Below, in pieces: positions 52,898 through 62,030 of a stretch of 64,000 nt of DNA. Within the stretch, counting starts at the first letter, position 1. Each line of letters begins with the position of its first letter. Below the pieces are notes generated by a model. That model was not told where the DNA came from and searched no databases. It saw nothing but the letters and a program-made list of their open reading frames with translations. The position numbers and the translations under genes are program-made. Source of the DNA: an uncultured Muribaculaceae bacterium (GTDB lineage Bacteria; Bacteroidota; Bacteroidia; Bacteroidales; Muribaculaceae); assembly GCA_910588245.1 (NCBI GenBank), contig CAJUQP010000005.1, forward strand, positions 81,191 to 145,190. The letters run 5' to 3'.

Positions 52898-53584
52898 ATG
52901 CAATGCAACACGCTATGGCTTATCCCTGCCCGGGGTGGCAGCAAAGGGATACCCGATAAAAACGTCAGACCATTCCTGGGACGTCCGCTGGTGTGCCGCG
53001 CAGTAGACCAGGCCCTCGAATGCCGTCAGCCCGGCGACACAGTCTTCGTATCTACTGATTCCGAAAAGATACGCGCAGCGGCGGCTACATGCGGCGACGT
53101 CGTGCCCTTCATGCGTCCCGACTCCCTGGCAACCGACACCGCATCCTCCTACGACGTGATCATGCACGCGCTCTCGGAGTTCGCAAATCGTGGAAAACAC
53201 TTCGACCGAGTGGCGCTGCTCCAGCCAACCTCCCCCCTCCGCACCGCCGACGATATCCGGGCAGCCATCGATCTATGGAGTCGCGACGTCGACATGGTGG
53301 TGAGCGTCTGCGAGGCAAGCGCCAACCCCTACTACAACGCTTTCGAGACAGACTCCGAAGGATTGCTCCACATATCGAAAGGGGACGGACATTACACCCG
53401 ACGTCAAGACGCTCCAAAAGTGTGGGAATACAATGGGGCGGTATACATCATGACGGTTGAATCATTGATGAAAGGGCCTATGTCGGGATTCAGTAAGATA
53501 CTCCCCTCTCCTATGCCCGCTTCCAGAAGCATCGACCTCGACACCCCGACCGACTGGAAAATTGCCGAAATATTGATGTCATGA
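52898..53584 (+). CDS. Acylneuraminate cytidylyltransferase family protein (NeuA/PseF-like)
   Basis: A 228-residue CMP-sugar synthetase. The N-terminal nucleotide-binding motif LIPARGGSKGIPDKN (about 8-22) and LLQPTSPLR (about 107-115), with DLDTPTDWKIAE near the end, are family hallmarks. It activates a nonulosonic acid or similar keto sugar with CTP. It is in one operon with the LegB-like dehydratase and ATP-grasp protein, and overlaps recQ by 4 bp. The lack of a NeuB-type condensing enzyme nearby leaves the substrate open. Confidence 0.9.
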   Translation: MQCNTLWLIPARGGSKGIPDKNVRPFLGRPLVCRAVDQALECRQPGDTVFVSTDSEKIRAAAATCGDVVPFMRPDSLATDTASSYDVIMHALSEFANRGKHFDRVALLQPTSPLRTADDIRAAIDLWSRDVDMVVSVCEASANPYYNAFETDSEGLLHISKGDGHYTRRQDAPKVWEYNGAVYIMTVESLMKGPMSGFSKILPSPMPASRSIDLDTPTDWKIAEILMS

Positions 53585-55701
53585 AACAGCAAGCCCTCTC
53601 CGCACTAAAAAAATATTATGGTTACTCCTCTTTCCGTCCGGGACAGTGGGAAGTGATATCGCATGCTCTCGACGGGCATGACACCCTCGTGCTGATGCCC
53701 ACCGGGGGAGGGAAATCAATGTGCTACCAGATTCCGGCCATGCTGCTCAACGGGGTCACTCTTGTAGTCTCACCCTTGATCGCCCTGATGATCGACCAGG
53801 TCACAGCACTCCGGGCCAACGGGATGCCTGCCGCGGCCATACACTCCAACCAGGACGAAAGAATCAACCGCGACATTATCGACCGTGCCTCCAAAGGGGG
53901 ATACCAACTTATATACATCTCGCCCGAACGTCTCATCGCAGATTTCGACATAATCAGCAACAGCATCGAGGTGAGTCTGGTGGCTATCGACGAGGCCCAC
54001 TGCATATCGCAGTGGGGGCATGATTTCCGCCCGGTCTACACTTCCCTGCGCGCTATAAAGGAACGCTGGCCGGATATCCCCGTGATGGCGCTGACCGCCA
54101 CGGCCGACCGCCTCACGCGTGGAGACATAGCCGTGGCGCTCGGACTCAGACACCCTTATGCGTGGATCGGATCGTTCGACCGACCGAACATCTCCCTCGA
54201 GGTGCTTCCCGATCCCGGGAAAAGGGGAAGGCTAAGAGTGATCAGCGACCTTATCAGGAAATACCGGCTGGATTCCGGAATCGTATATTGCCTCAGCCGC
54301 AAGAAGACGGAAGACATGCACAAGGCCCTTTCCGATCTCGGATTCAGATCAGTGTGCTACCATGCCGGGATGTCGGCATCCGACCGGGAGGCGGCCCAGA
54401 AAGCCTTTGTCGACGGTACGGCACAGGTGGTCTGCGCCACGATCGCGTTCGGCATGGGTATTGACAAGAGCAACATCCGGTGGGTGGTGCACAACAACCT
54501 CCCCTCCAATATAGAAAGCTATTACCAGGAGATAGGAAGGGCAGGACGCGACGGACTGCCTGCCGAGGCGATACTTTTCTACAACTACGGCGATGTCATC
54601 ACGCGCAGAAGTTTCGCTGAGAGTTCCGGCCAGCCTGAGATCAACAATGAGAAACTTGACTTCATGCAGCGTTACGCCGAATCGACCGTATGCCGGCGGC
54701 GCATACTCCTGAGCTATTTCAGCGAGGAGACAACATGCGACTGCGGCAACTGCGACAACTGCCGCAACCCGCGAGGCAAATTCGACGGGACAATACTGGC
54801 ACAGAAGGCACTGAGCGCGGTGATACGTATAAATTCCCGGGAGGGGATAAGCATGGTCATCGACATTCTCCGCGCCTCCAACCGTGCGGAGATTTTCAGC
54901 AAGCGTTATGACCAGATACGCACGTATGGCGCCGGAAGGGATCTCGGCTCACGACAATGGCATAACTATATCCTGCAGATGATACAGCTCGGACTTTTCG
55001 AGGTGGCCTACGAAGACAACTTCCATCTGCGCCCCACCCCGCTTGGCATGAAGGTGGTGAAGGGGGAACAGCGCATAGAACTTTCCGTATTTCAGGAAAC
55101 GGCTTACAACCGGGGCAGGAAGGAGAAGGCACCCGCAGAGAAGAAACGTTCGCAAGAGGAGACGCTGCTCGACCGGCTCAAGGAGGTGCGCAAGGATATC
55201 TCGGCGAAAGAAAATGTGCCGGCATATGTCGTGTTCAGCGACGCCACGCTCACGGATATGGTAAGGAAGCAGCCAAAAGACCTTGATGAAATCAGACAGG
55301 TGTCGGGGGTCGGCGAGGTTAAGTCGGTGAAATACGGCCGATCGTTTATCTCCGCCATACGCAAATTCCTGGGGTTGAAGACCGGCCGCCAAGCCGGCAC
55401 AAGCGTGAAGGAGACCCTCATACTTTTCAATTCGGGCATGTCGGCCGAAGAGATCGCAAGGACCAGAGAACTTTCGGTCAGCACCATATGCGGCCATATC
55501 GCCCAGGCGGCAGAGAGCGGGGAGCCTGTAGATTTCAGAAGGCTCGTGACAGGCCAGCAGCTTGCCACAGTGAAGCGGGAAATGGATAAGGATCCTGAGA
55601 ATCTTTTCAAACGGCTGGAGGAAGTGCATGGCATACCCTCCCACATAACACGTCTGGCCATGACTGAACTCAGGCTCGGCACTGAAGCCTCCAGCTCCTG
55701 A
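53581..55701 (+). CDS. recQ: ATP-dependent DNA helicase RecQ
   Basis: A 706-residue 3'-5' DNA helicase. The helicase core (1-330) has MPTGGGKSMCYQ, IDEAHCISQWGHDFRP and the QEIGRAGRDG motif VI. The RecQ-C-terminal region has zinc cysteines CRRR (about 370) and CDCGNCDNC (about 385-393), followed by a winged helix. An HRDC domain (about 545-605) and a C-terminal helix-turn-helix (SAEEIARTRELSVSTICGHI) complete the Bacteroidetes form. Its ATG overlaps the stop of the CMP-sugar synthetase, an odd functional pairing but clear coupling. Confidence 0.95.
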   Translation: MKQQALSALKKYYGYSSFRPGQWEVISHALDGHDTLVLMPTGGGKSMCYQIPAMLLNGVTLVVSPLIALMIDQVTALRANGMPAAAIHSNQDERINRDIIDRASKGGYQLIYISPERLIADFDIISNSIEVSLVAIDEAHCISQWGHDFRPVYTSLRAIKERWPDIPVMALTATADRLTRGDIAVALGLRHPYAWIGSFDRPNISLEVLPDPGKRGRLRVISDLIRKYRLDSGIVYCLSRKKTEDMHKALSDLGFRSVCYHAGMSASDREAAQKAFVDGTAQVVCATIAFGMGIDKSNIRWVVHNNLPSNIESYYQEIGRAGRDGLPAEAILFYNYGDVITRRSFAESSGQPEINNEKLDFMQRYAESTVCRRRILLSYFSEETTCDCGNCDNCRNPRGKFDGTILAQKALSAVIRINSREGISMVIDILRASNRAEIFSKRYDQIRTYGAGRDLGSRQWHNYILQMIQLGLFEVAYEDNFHLRPTPLGMKVVKGEQRIELSVFQETAYNRGRKEKAPAEKKRSQEETLLDRLKEVRKDISAKENVPAYVVFSDATLTDMVRKQPKDLDEIRQVSGVGEVKSVKYGRSFISAIRKFLGLKTGRQAGTSVKETLILFNSGMSAEEIARTRELSVSTICGHIAQAAESGEPVDFRRLVTGQQLATVKREMDKDPENLFKRLEEVHGIPSHITRLAMTELRLGTEASSS

Positions 55702-55775
55702 CACAACGGGATTACACTATATGACGGCATCTCCGGCCACGACAACAAAAACAACGAAAAAATGGGCCGTGAGTG

Positions 55776-55806
55776 TTGACGGATTTAAAAATTTGTATTA
55801 ACTTTG
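55776..55806 (+). promoter_or_regulatory. Promoter for tRNA-Pro
   Basis: TTG (55776-55778), 20 bp, TAACTTTG (55799-55806), 25 bp before the mature tRNA. A strong consensus match. Confidence 0.8.
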
Positions 55807-55831
55807 CAGTCAGAAAAGCCGCAAGGCCATT

Positions 55832-55906
55832 CGGGGCGTAGCGCAGTCCGGTTAGCGCACCTGCTTTGGGAGCAGGGGGTCGAAGGTTCGAATCCTTTCA
55901 CCCCGA
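55832..55906 (+). tRNA. tRNA-Pro (anticodon TGG)
   Basis: 75 bases without an encoded CCA. The D arm GCGC/GCGC, anticodon stem CCTGC/GCAGG with loop TTTGGGA (anticodon TGG at 55867-55869), and T arm GAAGG-TTCGAAT-CCTTT all fold. The acceptor stem CGGGGCG / CACCCCG contains a C6-A67 mismatch (55837 with 55900); a T at position 6 would restore pairing. Confidence 0.95.
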
Positions 55907-55913
55907 CAAAGAG

Positions 55914-55959
55914 AAAGGAATTGATTTTAAGGCAGCCAGCCGACTAAATCAATTCCTTT
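55914..55959 (+). terminator. Terminator after tRNA-Pro
   Basis: A perfect 14-bp stem (AAAGGAATTGATTT / AAATCAATTCCTTT) with an 18-base loop and a T-run overlapping the end of the right arm, 8 bases after the tRNA. Confidence 0.85.
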
Positions 55960-56140
55960 TATTATGATAAAAACTGAAACACAGCCTCCCCGCCTCCGTC
56001 AAGCCATGTTCGTTCGTTTAAACCATGACGATCGTATCATAGAGAATATAACATCCAAGTGTGGGATAAAACAATACTTGGCAAACGAAATTTGGATTTC
56101 ATCCTGAAAATAAACCGGGGAAAGCGGGCGTTATTAAAGC

Positions 56141-57229
56141 ATGAAGACAGCACTGATTACAGGAGTGACGGGACAGGACGGGAGCTATCTCTCGGAATTC
56201 CTGTTGGAGAAAGGTTACGACGTCCACGGCACCATACGCCGTTCGTCTGTTGATTTCCGCGAGCGTATAGCCCACCTCGAGGGGCATCCCAACTTCCACC
56301 TGCATTACGCCGACCTCGGCGACTCCATGAGCATCATGCAGGTCGTGGCCAAGGTTCGTCCCGATGAGATCTACAATCTGGCCGCCCAGAGCCATGTGCA
56401 GGTAAGTTTCGATTCCCCCGAATACACCGCCAACGTCGACGCCACAGGCGTGCTACGCATTCTTGAGGCCGTCCGCCTCAGCGGACTCACCGACACATGC
56501 CGCATCTACCAGGCTTCGACCTCAGAACTCTACGGCAAGGTGGAGGAGGTGCCCCAGAACGAGAAGACCCCGTTCCATCCCTACAGTCCCTACGCCGTGG
56601 CAAAGCTCTACGGCTTCTGGATTGTGAAGGAATACCGCGACGCCTACAATATGTATTGCTGCTCCGGCATACTCTTCAACCATGAGAGCGAGCGCCGTGG
56701 GGAGACTTTCGTGACGCGCAAGATAACGCTCGCGGCAGCCCGTATCGCCCAGGGAAAGCAGGAGAAGCTCTATCTCGGCAACCTGTCGAGCCTCCGCGAC
56801 TGGGGATATGCCAAGGACTATGTGGAGTGCATGTGGCTCATACTCCAGCAGCCCCAACCCGATGATTACGTGATCGCCACGGGAGAGCAGCACTCAGTGC
56901 GTGAGTTCTGTCTCCTCGCCTTCCGGCGCGCAGGCATAGAGCTTGCCTTCGAGGGGGAGGGAGAGAACGAGAAAGGCATCGACACGGCCACGGGAAAAGT
57001 ACTCGTCGAAGTATCGCCCGACTTCTACCGGCCCACAGACGTGGTAAATCTCTGGGGCGACCCGTCGAAAGCCAAGGCCCAGCTCGGATGGGATCCGAAG
57101 AAGACCACCTTCGAGCAACTCGTCAACCTTATGGTCGACGCCGACATGGCCAAGGTAGCCGTGGAGAGGGCCAGCGAAAGTGTACGCACCAATCTCGCGG
57201 AATACCTTGAGAAAGGGATCGTGAAATAA
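56141..57229 (+). CDS. gmd: GDP-mannose 4,6-dehydratase
   Basis: A 362-residue extended SDR that converts GDP-mannose to GDP-4-keto-6-deoxymannose, the first step to GDP-L-fucose. Motifs are GVTGQDGSYLSEFLL (8-22), the NADP-binding RRSSVDFRERI, AQSHVQVSF (about 82), STSELYGKV (about 125), YSPYAVAKLYGFW (about 148-160) and FNHESERRGETFV (about 180-192). All are diagnostic of Gmd. A GDP-fucose synthase (fcl/wcaG) is not in the window. It starts about 235 bp after the tRNA; no consensus promoter was found directly in front. Confidence 0.96.
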   Translation: MKTALITGVTGQDGSYLSEFLLEKGYDVHGTIRRSSVDFRERIAHLEGHPNFHLHYADLGDSMSIMQVVAKVRPDEIYNLAAQSHVQVSFDSPEYTANVDATGVLRILEAVRLSGLTDTCRIYQASTSELYGKVEEVPQNEKTPFHPYSPYAVAKLYGFWIVKEYRDAYNMYCCSGILFNHESERRGETFVTRKITLAAARIAQGKQEKLYLGNLSSLRDWGYAKDYVECMWLILQQPQPDDYVIATGEQHSVREFCLLAFRRAGIELAFEGEGENEKGIDTATGKVLVEVSPDFYRPTDVVNLWGDPSKAKAQLGWDPKKTTFEQLVNLMVDADMAKVAVERASESVRTNLAEYLEKGIVK

Positions 57230-57343
57230 CTTGTCGTGGTGAAAACAGCCACAATCAGATCATTTTTCCGCGTAGAGACCGGAATGAATGATTTGCGATT
57301 GTTTATGATTGTTTTGTAAGCGGGAGGAGTCAGTACTGTTTTG

Positions 57344-57351
57344 TAATTTTG
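57344..57351 (+). promoter_or_regulatory. -7 box upstream of GH30 gene
   Basis: TAATTTTG, 100 bp before the ATG at 57452. The leader includes a GC-rich inverted repeat around 57389-57404 (GCCGG / CCGGC). No good -33 element. Confidence 0.45.
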
Positions 57352-57451
57352 CACAATCTCATCCTCACCACACCAGGGAAACCGCCGGAGGCGTCTCCCC
57401 CGGCAGCATCTCCCGGCATATTATTCCTACAGATCAAACATAATCTGAGAC

Positions 57452-59020
57452 ATGAAACACAGACTCACCCTCACCATCCTGGCTGCCGCGGCATTGGCCA
57501 CGGCAGGATGCACCCCACGGGCCGACATGACGTTTGACGTCGACACTTCCAGGGAATATCAGACAATAGATAATTTCGGAGCCTCCGATGCGTGGAGCAT
57601 GTGGATGATCGGCGAGATGCCCGACCAGACACAGTCAAGAGTGGCCCGCTGGCTCTTCAGCTCCGCCACCGACTCCCTCGGCAATCCCGACGGCATAGGG
57701 CTCTCCATATGGCGCTACAACATCGGCGCGGGGAGTGCCGAACAGGGTGACGCCAGCCAGATAAACCCCGGCACACGCACGGAATGCTTCCTGCAGCCCG
57801 ACGGCACCTACGACTGGAGCCGCCAGAAAGGACAACGCCGTTTCCTGCATCTCGCCCGCCAATATGGTGTGCCCTATCTGCTCGGGTTCCTCAACTCCCC
57901 TCCGGTGCATCTCACCCAGAACGGCCTCGCCACCAACACAGGCCGCGGAGGCACGTACAATCTCCGCGAGGACAGCTACGGGGATCTTGCCAGGTTTATG
58001 GCCGATGTGCTCGAAGGGCTCCAGAAAAACGACAGCATAACGCTCGACTACCTGTCGCCTGTCAACGAACCTGACGGACACTGGAACTGGCAGGGACCGA
58101 AACAGGAGGGAACCCCGGCCACGAAATACGAGATCGCCCGGCTTGCCCGGCTCCTCGACAAGGAGATCAACGCCCGGGGGCTCGCCACCAAGGTGACGAT
58201 TCCGGAATCGTCGGACTACCGGTGCATGATGCGCACACACATGACCGGGCCGGAACGCGGGTATGAGATACAATCCTTCTTCTCGAAAGACAGCGCCGAC
58301 ACATACGTGGGCGACCTGAAGACAGTGAACCGGCTGATGGCCGGCCACAGCTACTGGACAAACACCCCCGTCGACTCCATGAAGAAGTTCCGCAAGGAAC
58401 TTCGCGACACCCTAAAGAAATACGGCGTCGATTTCTGGCAGAGCGAAGTCTGCATAATGGGCAACGATGAGGAGATTGGAGGAGGGGGCGGATATGACCG
58501 CACCATGAAGACGGCGCTCTACGTGGCCCGAATGATCCATCACGACCTGGTCTTCGCCGACGCCCGCAGCTGGCAATGGTGGAGGGCCGTGGGTGGCGAC
58601 TATAAGGACGGCCTCCTCTTCCAATACCGTCCCGAAGGGGCCGAGACAGACACCATAGTCGACTCCCGTCTGCTCTGGGCTCTTGGCAACTACAGCCGTT
58701 TCATACGTCCCGGCGCCGTGCGCCTCGACGTGACCAAAGCCGGCGCTGACGATCCCGACAGCGCGACAGATCCCTACGGACTCATGCTTTCCGCCTACCG
58801 CAATGCTGACGGATCATATGTGGTGGTGGCCATAAACTATGGCGACAAGGATGAGAAGATAAACATCGACGGCATAAAAGGGGGACCATGGAAAGCCTAC
58901 CGCACCTCCGATGAGGAAGGGGAGAATCTTAGACTCGCATACGACTCCAGGTCACTTGACAGCGTAAGCCTTCCCGGCCGATCGGTGACCACTTTCGTCA
59001 GCGCCCCCGGCGGGAAATGA
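57452..59020 (+). CDS. GH30-family glycoside hydrolase, lipoprotein
   Basis: 522 residues with a lipoprotein signal ending LATAGC (C19). The GH30 TIM barrel carries acid/base E in LSPVNEPDGHW (about 206) and nucleophile E in FWQSEVCIMG (about 333). A C-terminal beta-sandwich from about 400 has SYVVVAINYGDKDEKIN. Overall it resembles the GH30 endo-beta-1,6-galactanase/xylanase-like enzymes of Bacteroides. The exact linkage is uncertain. The GH115 gene follows about 250 bp downstream, with a terminator and new promoter between them. Confidence 0.88.
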   Translation: MKHRLTLTILAAAALATAGCTPRADMTFDVDTSREYQTIDNFGASDAWSMWMIGEMPDQTQSRVARWLFSSATDSLGNPDGIGLSIWRYNIGAGSAEQGDASQINPGTRTECFLQPDGTYDWSRQKGQRRFLHLARQYGVPYLLGFLNSPPVHLTQNGLATNTGRGGTYNLREDSYGDLARFMADVLEGLQKNDSITLDYLSPVNEPDGHWNWQGPKQEGTPATKYEIARLARLLDKEINARGLATKVTIPESSDYRCMMRTHMTGPERGYEIQSFFSKDSADTYVGDLKTVNRLMAGHSYWTNTPVDSMKKFRKELRDTLKKYGVDFWQSEVCIMGNDEEIGGGGGYDRTMKTALYVARMIHHDLVFADARSWQWWRAVGGDYKDGLLFQYRPEGAETDTIVDSRLLWALGNYSRFIRPGAVRLDVTKAGADDPDSATDPYGLMLSAYRNADGSYVVVAINYGDKDEKINIDGIKGGPWKAYRTSDEEGENLRLAYDSRSLDSVSLPGRSVTTFVSAPGGK

Positions 59021-59104
59021 TTTTTCTCACGAAATTTGACCTGAAATACGGCCATGCAGCCTTAATGACAGTGTGATTCTGACTCACCAACCCCACTTAC
59101 GATT

Positions 59105-59150
59105 TGAAAGATCCCCGGGAACCAAACCTACGGTTTCCGGGGATCTTTCA
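59105..59150 (+). terminator. Terminator after GH30 gene
   Basis: A 19-bp stem with one G-T pair (TGAAAGATCCCCGGGAACC and its partner) and an 8-base loop. T-rich on both sides, so it may work in both directions. Confidence 0.85.
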
Positions 59151-59203
59151 TTCTCCCGGCCGCTTTTGATATGTATTTCCCCTTTTATGCACAATTAGGC
59201 CCC

Positions 59204-59232
59204 TTGTGCGACCGATAGTTTCATTAACTTTG
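59204..59232 (+). promoter_or_regulatory. Promoter for GH115 gene
   Basis: TTG (59204-59206), 18 bp, TAACTTTG (59225-59232), 34 bp before the ATG at 59267. Confidence 0.65.
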
Positions 59233-59266
59233 CAGTATCATAACTACACTCACAACACATAATGTC

Positions 59267-61600
59267 ATGAACAGCTTCAAATCGATAATACTTTCGGCCG
59301 CCACAGCCGCGGCCGTCATCATCTCCCCGCCGGAGGCAGCCGCAGCGGATGGATTCACCATAGAACGCGGCACGGATCTGACGGTGTCGCTCCCCTCCTC
59401 GCGTCGCCCCGTGCTCAATTCGGCGGTCGCCCTGCTTGGCCGCGACCTCCGCAACGTATTCGGCGATACAGTCTCCATTGTCCGCAAGAACGGACGCATA
59501 GATATAAAGATAGATCCCAAGGCAGTCAAGGACGTGCAGGGCTACCGCATGGAGGTGACGCCCGACGGCCGTCTCGCCGTGACGGGCCACGACAGTGCCG
59601 GCGCGGCCTATGCACTGATGGAACTCTCACGCCATATCGGCGTCTCCCCCTGGGAATGGTGGGCCGATGCCGCACCGCAGTCAAGAGACAGTTTCTCACT
59701 ACCCGCAGGATTCGTCAGCAGCCAGGCTCCGGATGTGGAATACCGCGGCATATTCATCAACGACGAGGACTGGGGGCTCATGCCCTGGAGTTCCTCCACT
59801 CACGAGCCGGGCAACAAACGGGGAGTGATCGGCGCGAAGACCAACGAACGCATCTTCGAGCTCATGCTGCGCCTGCGCGCCAACTACTACTGGCCGGCCA
59901 TGCATGAATGCACGGAGCCGTTTTTCCTGACTCCCGGCAACCGCGAGATGGCCGAGAGATTCGGCATCTACGTGGGGGGATCCCACTGCGAGCCGATGGC
60001 CTCGAGCACGGCCGTGGAATGGGGACGCCGCGGAAAAGGTGAATACGACTATGTCGGCAACAGCGGGAATGTCTACCGCTTCTGGGAGGAGCGCGTCAAG
60101 GACGTGGCGGGTCAGGAGATCGTCTACACTCTCGGCATGAGGGGCGTGCACGACGGCGCCATGAACGGAGCGAAGACCGTGGAGGAGCAAAAAGCCGTGC
60201 TGACCCGTGCGATAGCCGATCAGAGAGGCTTGCTCCGCAAGTATGTCGACAAGAAGGTGGAGAGAGTGCCGCAGGTATTCATCCCTTACAAGGAGGTGCT
60301 CGATGTCTACAGGGCCGGTCTGGAGGTGCCGGAAGACGTCACGCTGATGTGGTGTGACGACAACTACGGCTATATCCGTCATTTCCCGACTGCTGAGGAG
60401 GCCGCGCGCAAAGGTGGCAACGGCATCTACTACCACGTGTCATACTGGGGTCGTCCGCACGACTATCTGTGGCTCTCTTCGCTCAGCCCTTATCTTATGT
60501 GGCAGCAGATGAAACTCGCCTACGACAAGGGTATCCGCAAGATGTGGATACTGAACGTGGGCGACATAAAGCCGGCGGAATACCAGACCGAGCTTTTCAT
60601 GGATATGGCCTGGGATATCGACGCTGTGGCCGAGAGAGGGATAAGGGGGAACATGGAGGATTTCTATGCCCGCGAGTTCGGACAGAAAGCCGCCGGGGAG
60701 ATAGTGCCCGTGATGGACGAATATTACAGGCTCGCGTCAATACGTATGCCGGAATTCATGGGCAACACACGCACGGAGGAACGCGACAGGGCTTACTACA
60801 ACAAAGTGAGGGATATCGCCTGGAGCGACCGGTATGTGCGCGACCGCATAGCCGACTACGGAGCGCTCGAGGAGAAAGCCGACCTGATAGCCGGCGAGAT
60901 ACCGGCGAACCGGCGCGACACGTATTACCAGCTTGTGGAGTATCCGGTGAAAGCGGCAGCCGAGATGAACAAGAAGATGCTCTTCGCGCAGCTCGCGCGC
61001 CACGGGAAAGCTGACTGGAGCCGGAGCCGCGAGGCTTACGACAGCATCGTCGCCCTGACGAAGATCTATAATGAAGGGTTTTCCAATGGTGGGAAATGGA
61101 AAGGGATCATGGACATGCGTCCGCGCAAGCTTCCGGTATTCAATCCGGTGACTCCTGACACATGCCAGGAACCTGTGTCGCCTGACACACGCGTGATCGA
61201 GGCCCGTCTACATAACAGCGGCAACCTGATAGGACACACCGGACTCGGCCATACAGGTCATGCCGTGGAGATTCCCCTCGGCAAGACAGCTGAATATACT
61301 CTGCCGGCATCAAGACAGGATTCAGTATGCGTGTATCTCAACTTCCTGCCTGTGCACCCGGTGGTTGACGGAGGTGGGCTCAAGGCCGAGGTATCATATG
61401 GGGGCGGTGCTCCGCAGACCATCGACTACGCCACGCAAGGGCGCAGCGAGGAATGGAAAGAGAATATCCTCAACGGCCGCGCAGTGCGGCGGCTCGTCTT
61501 CCCCTCCCCTGCCGCCGGGAAGTCGGCCGACACCACCCTGAGGATCAAGGCCCTCACGGAGGGTATCATCCTCGACTGGATCGAGGTGGAGAGGGATTAA
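59267..61600 (+). CDS. GH115 alpha-glucuronidase
   Basis: A 777-residue secreted enzyme (signal peptide to about AAAADG at 26) that removes 4-O-methyl-glucuronic acid from the xylan backbone. The N-terminal domain (30-135) is followed by the catalytic barrel starting YRGIFINDEDWGLMPW (about 160-175). Conserved GH115 blocks are NYYWPAMHE (about 205), YVGGSHCEPM, TLGMRGVHDGAM (about 290), VTLMWCDDNYGYIRHFP (about 360) and YYHVSYWGRPHDYLWL (about 388). A beta-sandwich tail ends near DWIEVERD. It would complement the GH10-CE1 protein at 26 kb in glucuronoxylan use. Confidence 0.94.
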   Translation: MNSFKSIILSAATAAAVIISPPEAAAADGFTIERGTDLTVSLPSSRRPVLNSAVALLGRDLRNVFGDTVSIVRKNGRIDIKIDPKAVKDVQGYRMEVTPDGRLAVTGHDSAGAAYALMELSRHIGVSPWEWWADAAPQSRDSFSLPAGFVSSQAPDVEYRGIFINDEDWGLMPWSSSTHEPGNKRGVIGAKTNERIFELMLRLRANYYWPAMHECTEPFFLTPGNREMAERFGIYVGGSHCEPMASSTAVEWGRRGKGEYDYVGNSGNVYRFWEERVKDVAGQEIVYTLGMRGVHDGAMNGAKTVEEQKAVLTRAIADQRGLLRKYVDKKVERVPQVFIPYKEVLDVYRAGLEVPEDVTLMWCDDNYGYIRHFPTAEEAARKGGNGIYYHVSYWGRPHDYLWLSSLSPYLMWQQMKLAYDKGIRKMWILNVGDIKPAEYQTELFMDMAWDIDAVAERGIRGNMEDFYAREFGQKAAGEIVPVMDEYYRLASIRMPEFMGNTRTEERDRAYYNKVRDIAWSDRYVRDRIADYGALEEKADLIAGEIPANRRDTYYQLVEYPVKAAAEMNKKMLFAQLARHGKADWSRSREAYDSIVALTKIYNEGFSNGGKWKGIMDMRPRKLPVFNPVTPDTCQEPVSPDTRVIEARLHNSGNLIGHTGLGHTGHAVEIPLGKTAEYTLPASRQDSVCVYLNFLPVHPVVDGGGLKAEVSYGGGAPQTIDYATQGRSEEWKENILNGRAVRRLVFPSPAAGKSADTTLRIKALTEGIILDWIEVERD

Positions 61601-61640
61601 CCGCTTATACCCTCGACTCAGCCAACGGAATTCCATAGCC

Positions 61641-61660
61641 TCACGCCGAGGCGCGGAGGG
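61641..61660 (+). repeat. 20-bp REP-like motif, copy 1
   Basis: TCACGCCGAGGCGCGGAGGG, with a CGCC-GA-GGCG self-complementary core. The same 20 bases occur at 63759-63778. The two copies sit just outside the two 109-bp direct repeats. Confidence 0.75.
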
Positions 61661-61679
61661 CTCGCAGAGGTTCAATTTT

Positions 61680-61788
61680 GGAAGGATACGATTTTGGAGT
61701 TTTCGGGGGGAGGGCGAAGGGGCTGGGCGAGATCCGACAGGGCTGGATTAATGACAACGTCCGGATTCTGAGGCAGAACCCGGACGTT
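61680..61788 (+). repeat. 109-bp direct repeat, copy A (contains hairpin)
   Basis: 108 of 109 bases match 63625-63733 (C/T at 61735 versus 63680). The last 33 bases (61756-61788) fold as AACGTCCGG-TTCTG-AGG-CAGAA-CCGGACGTT, which could terminate the GH115 transcript. The two copies bracket the two-gene unit at 61814-63515. Confidence 0.92.
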
Positions 61789-61813
61789 GGTAAATATTAA
61801 ATATTTCTATCTG

Positions 61814-61990
61814 TTAATCTGTCAGAACAATTTCTTCTGCCAGCTTTACAGATCTGGCTTCCTGAATACGAATTTCACGCATGGTCTGTTCCATGTCTTT
61901 GTTAAATCTGTCGATTGCTTCCTGACTGAATCTGACCCCCCCTTTTCCATCATTCTCTATCACCCGGTTGTCGAATTCAATTCCATTCAT
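61814..61990 (-). CDS. Small protein, 58 residues, downstream of peptidase-like gene
   Basis: Starts MNGIEFDNRVIENDGKGGVR at ATG 61990 and ends KLAEEIVLTD at TAA 61814. It is charged and mostly helical in its second half (SQEAIDRFNKDMEQTMREIR). It lies 40 bp after the 494-residue gene on the same strand and is probably cotranscribed. No family is recognised. The composition and absence of rare oddities favour a real gene. It could be a partner, inhibitor or substrate of the peptidase-like protein; that is inference. Confidence 0.6.
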   Translation of the reverse strand: MNGIEFDNRVIENDGKGGVRFSQEAIDRFNKDMEQTMREIRIQEARSVKLAEEIVLTD

Positions 61991-62030
61991 AATATCATCT
62001 ATCTAAGGGGTTTAACCAATCTATGAGTTA

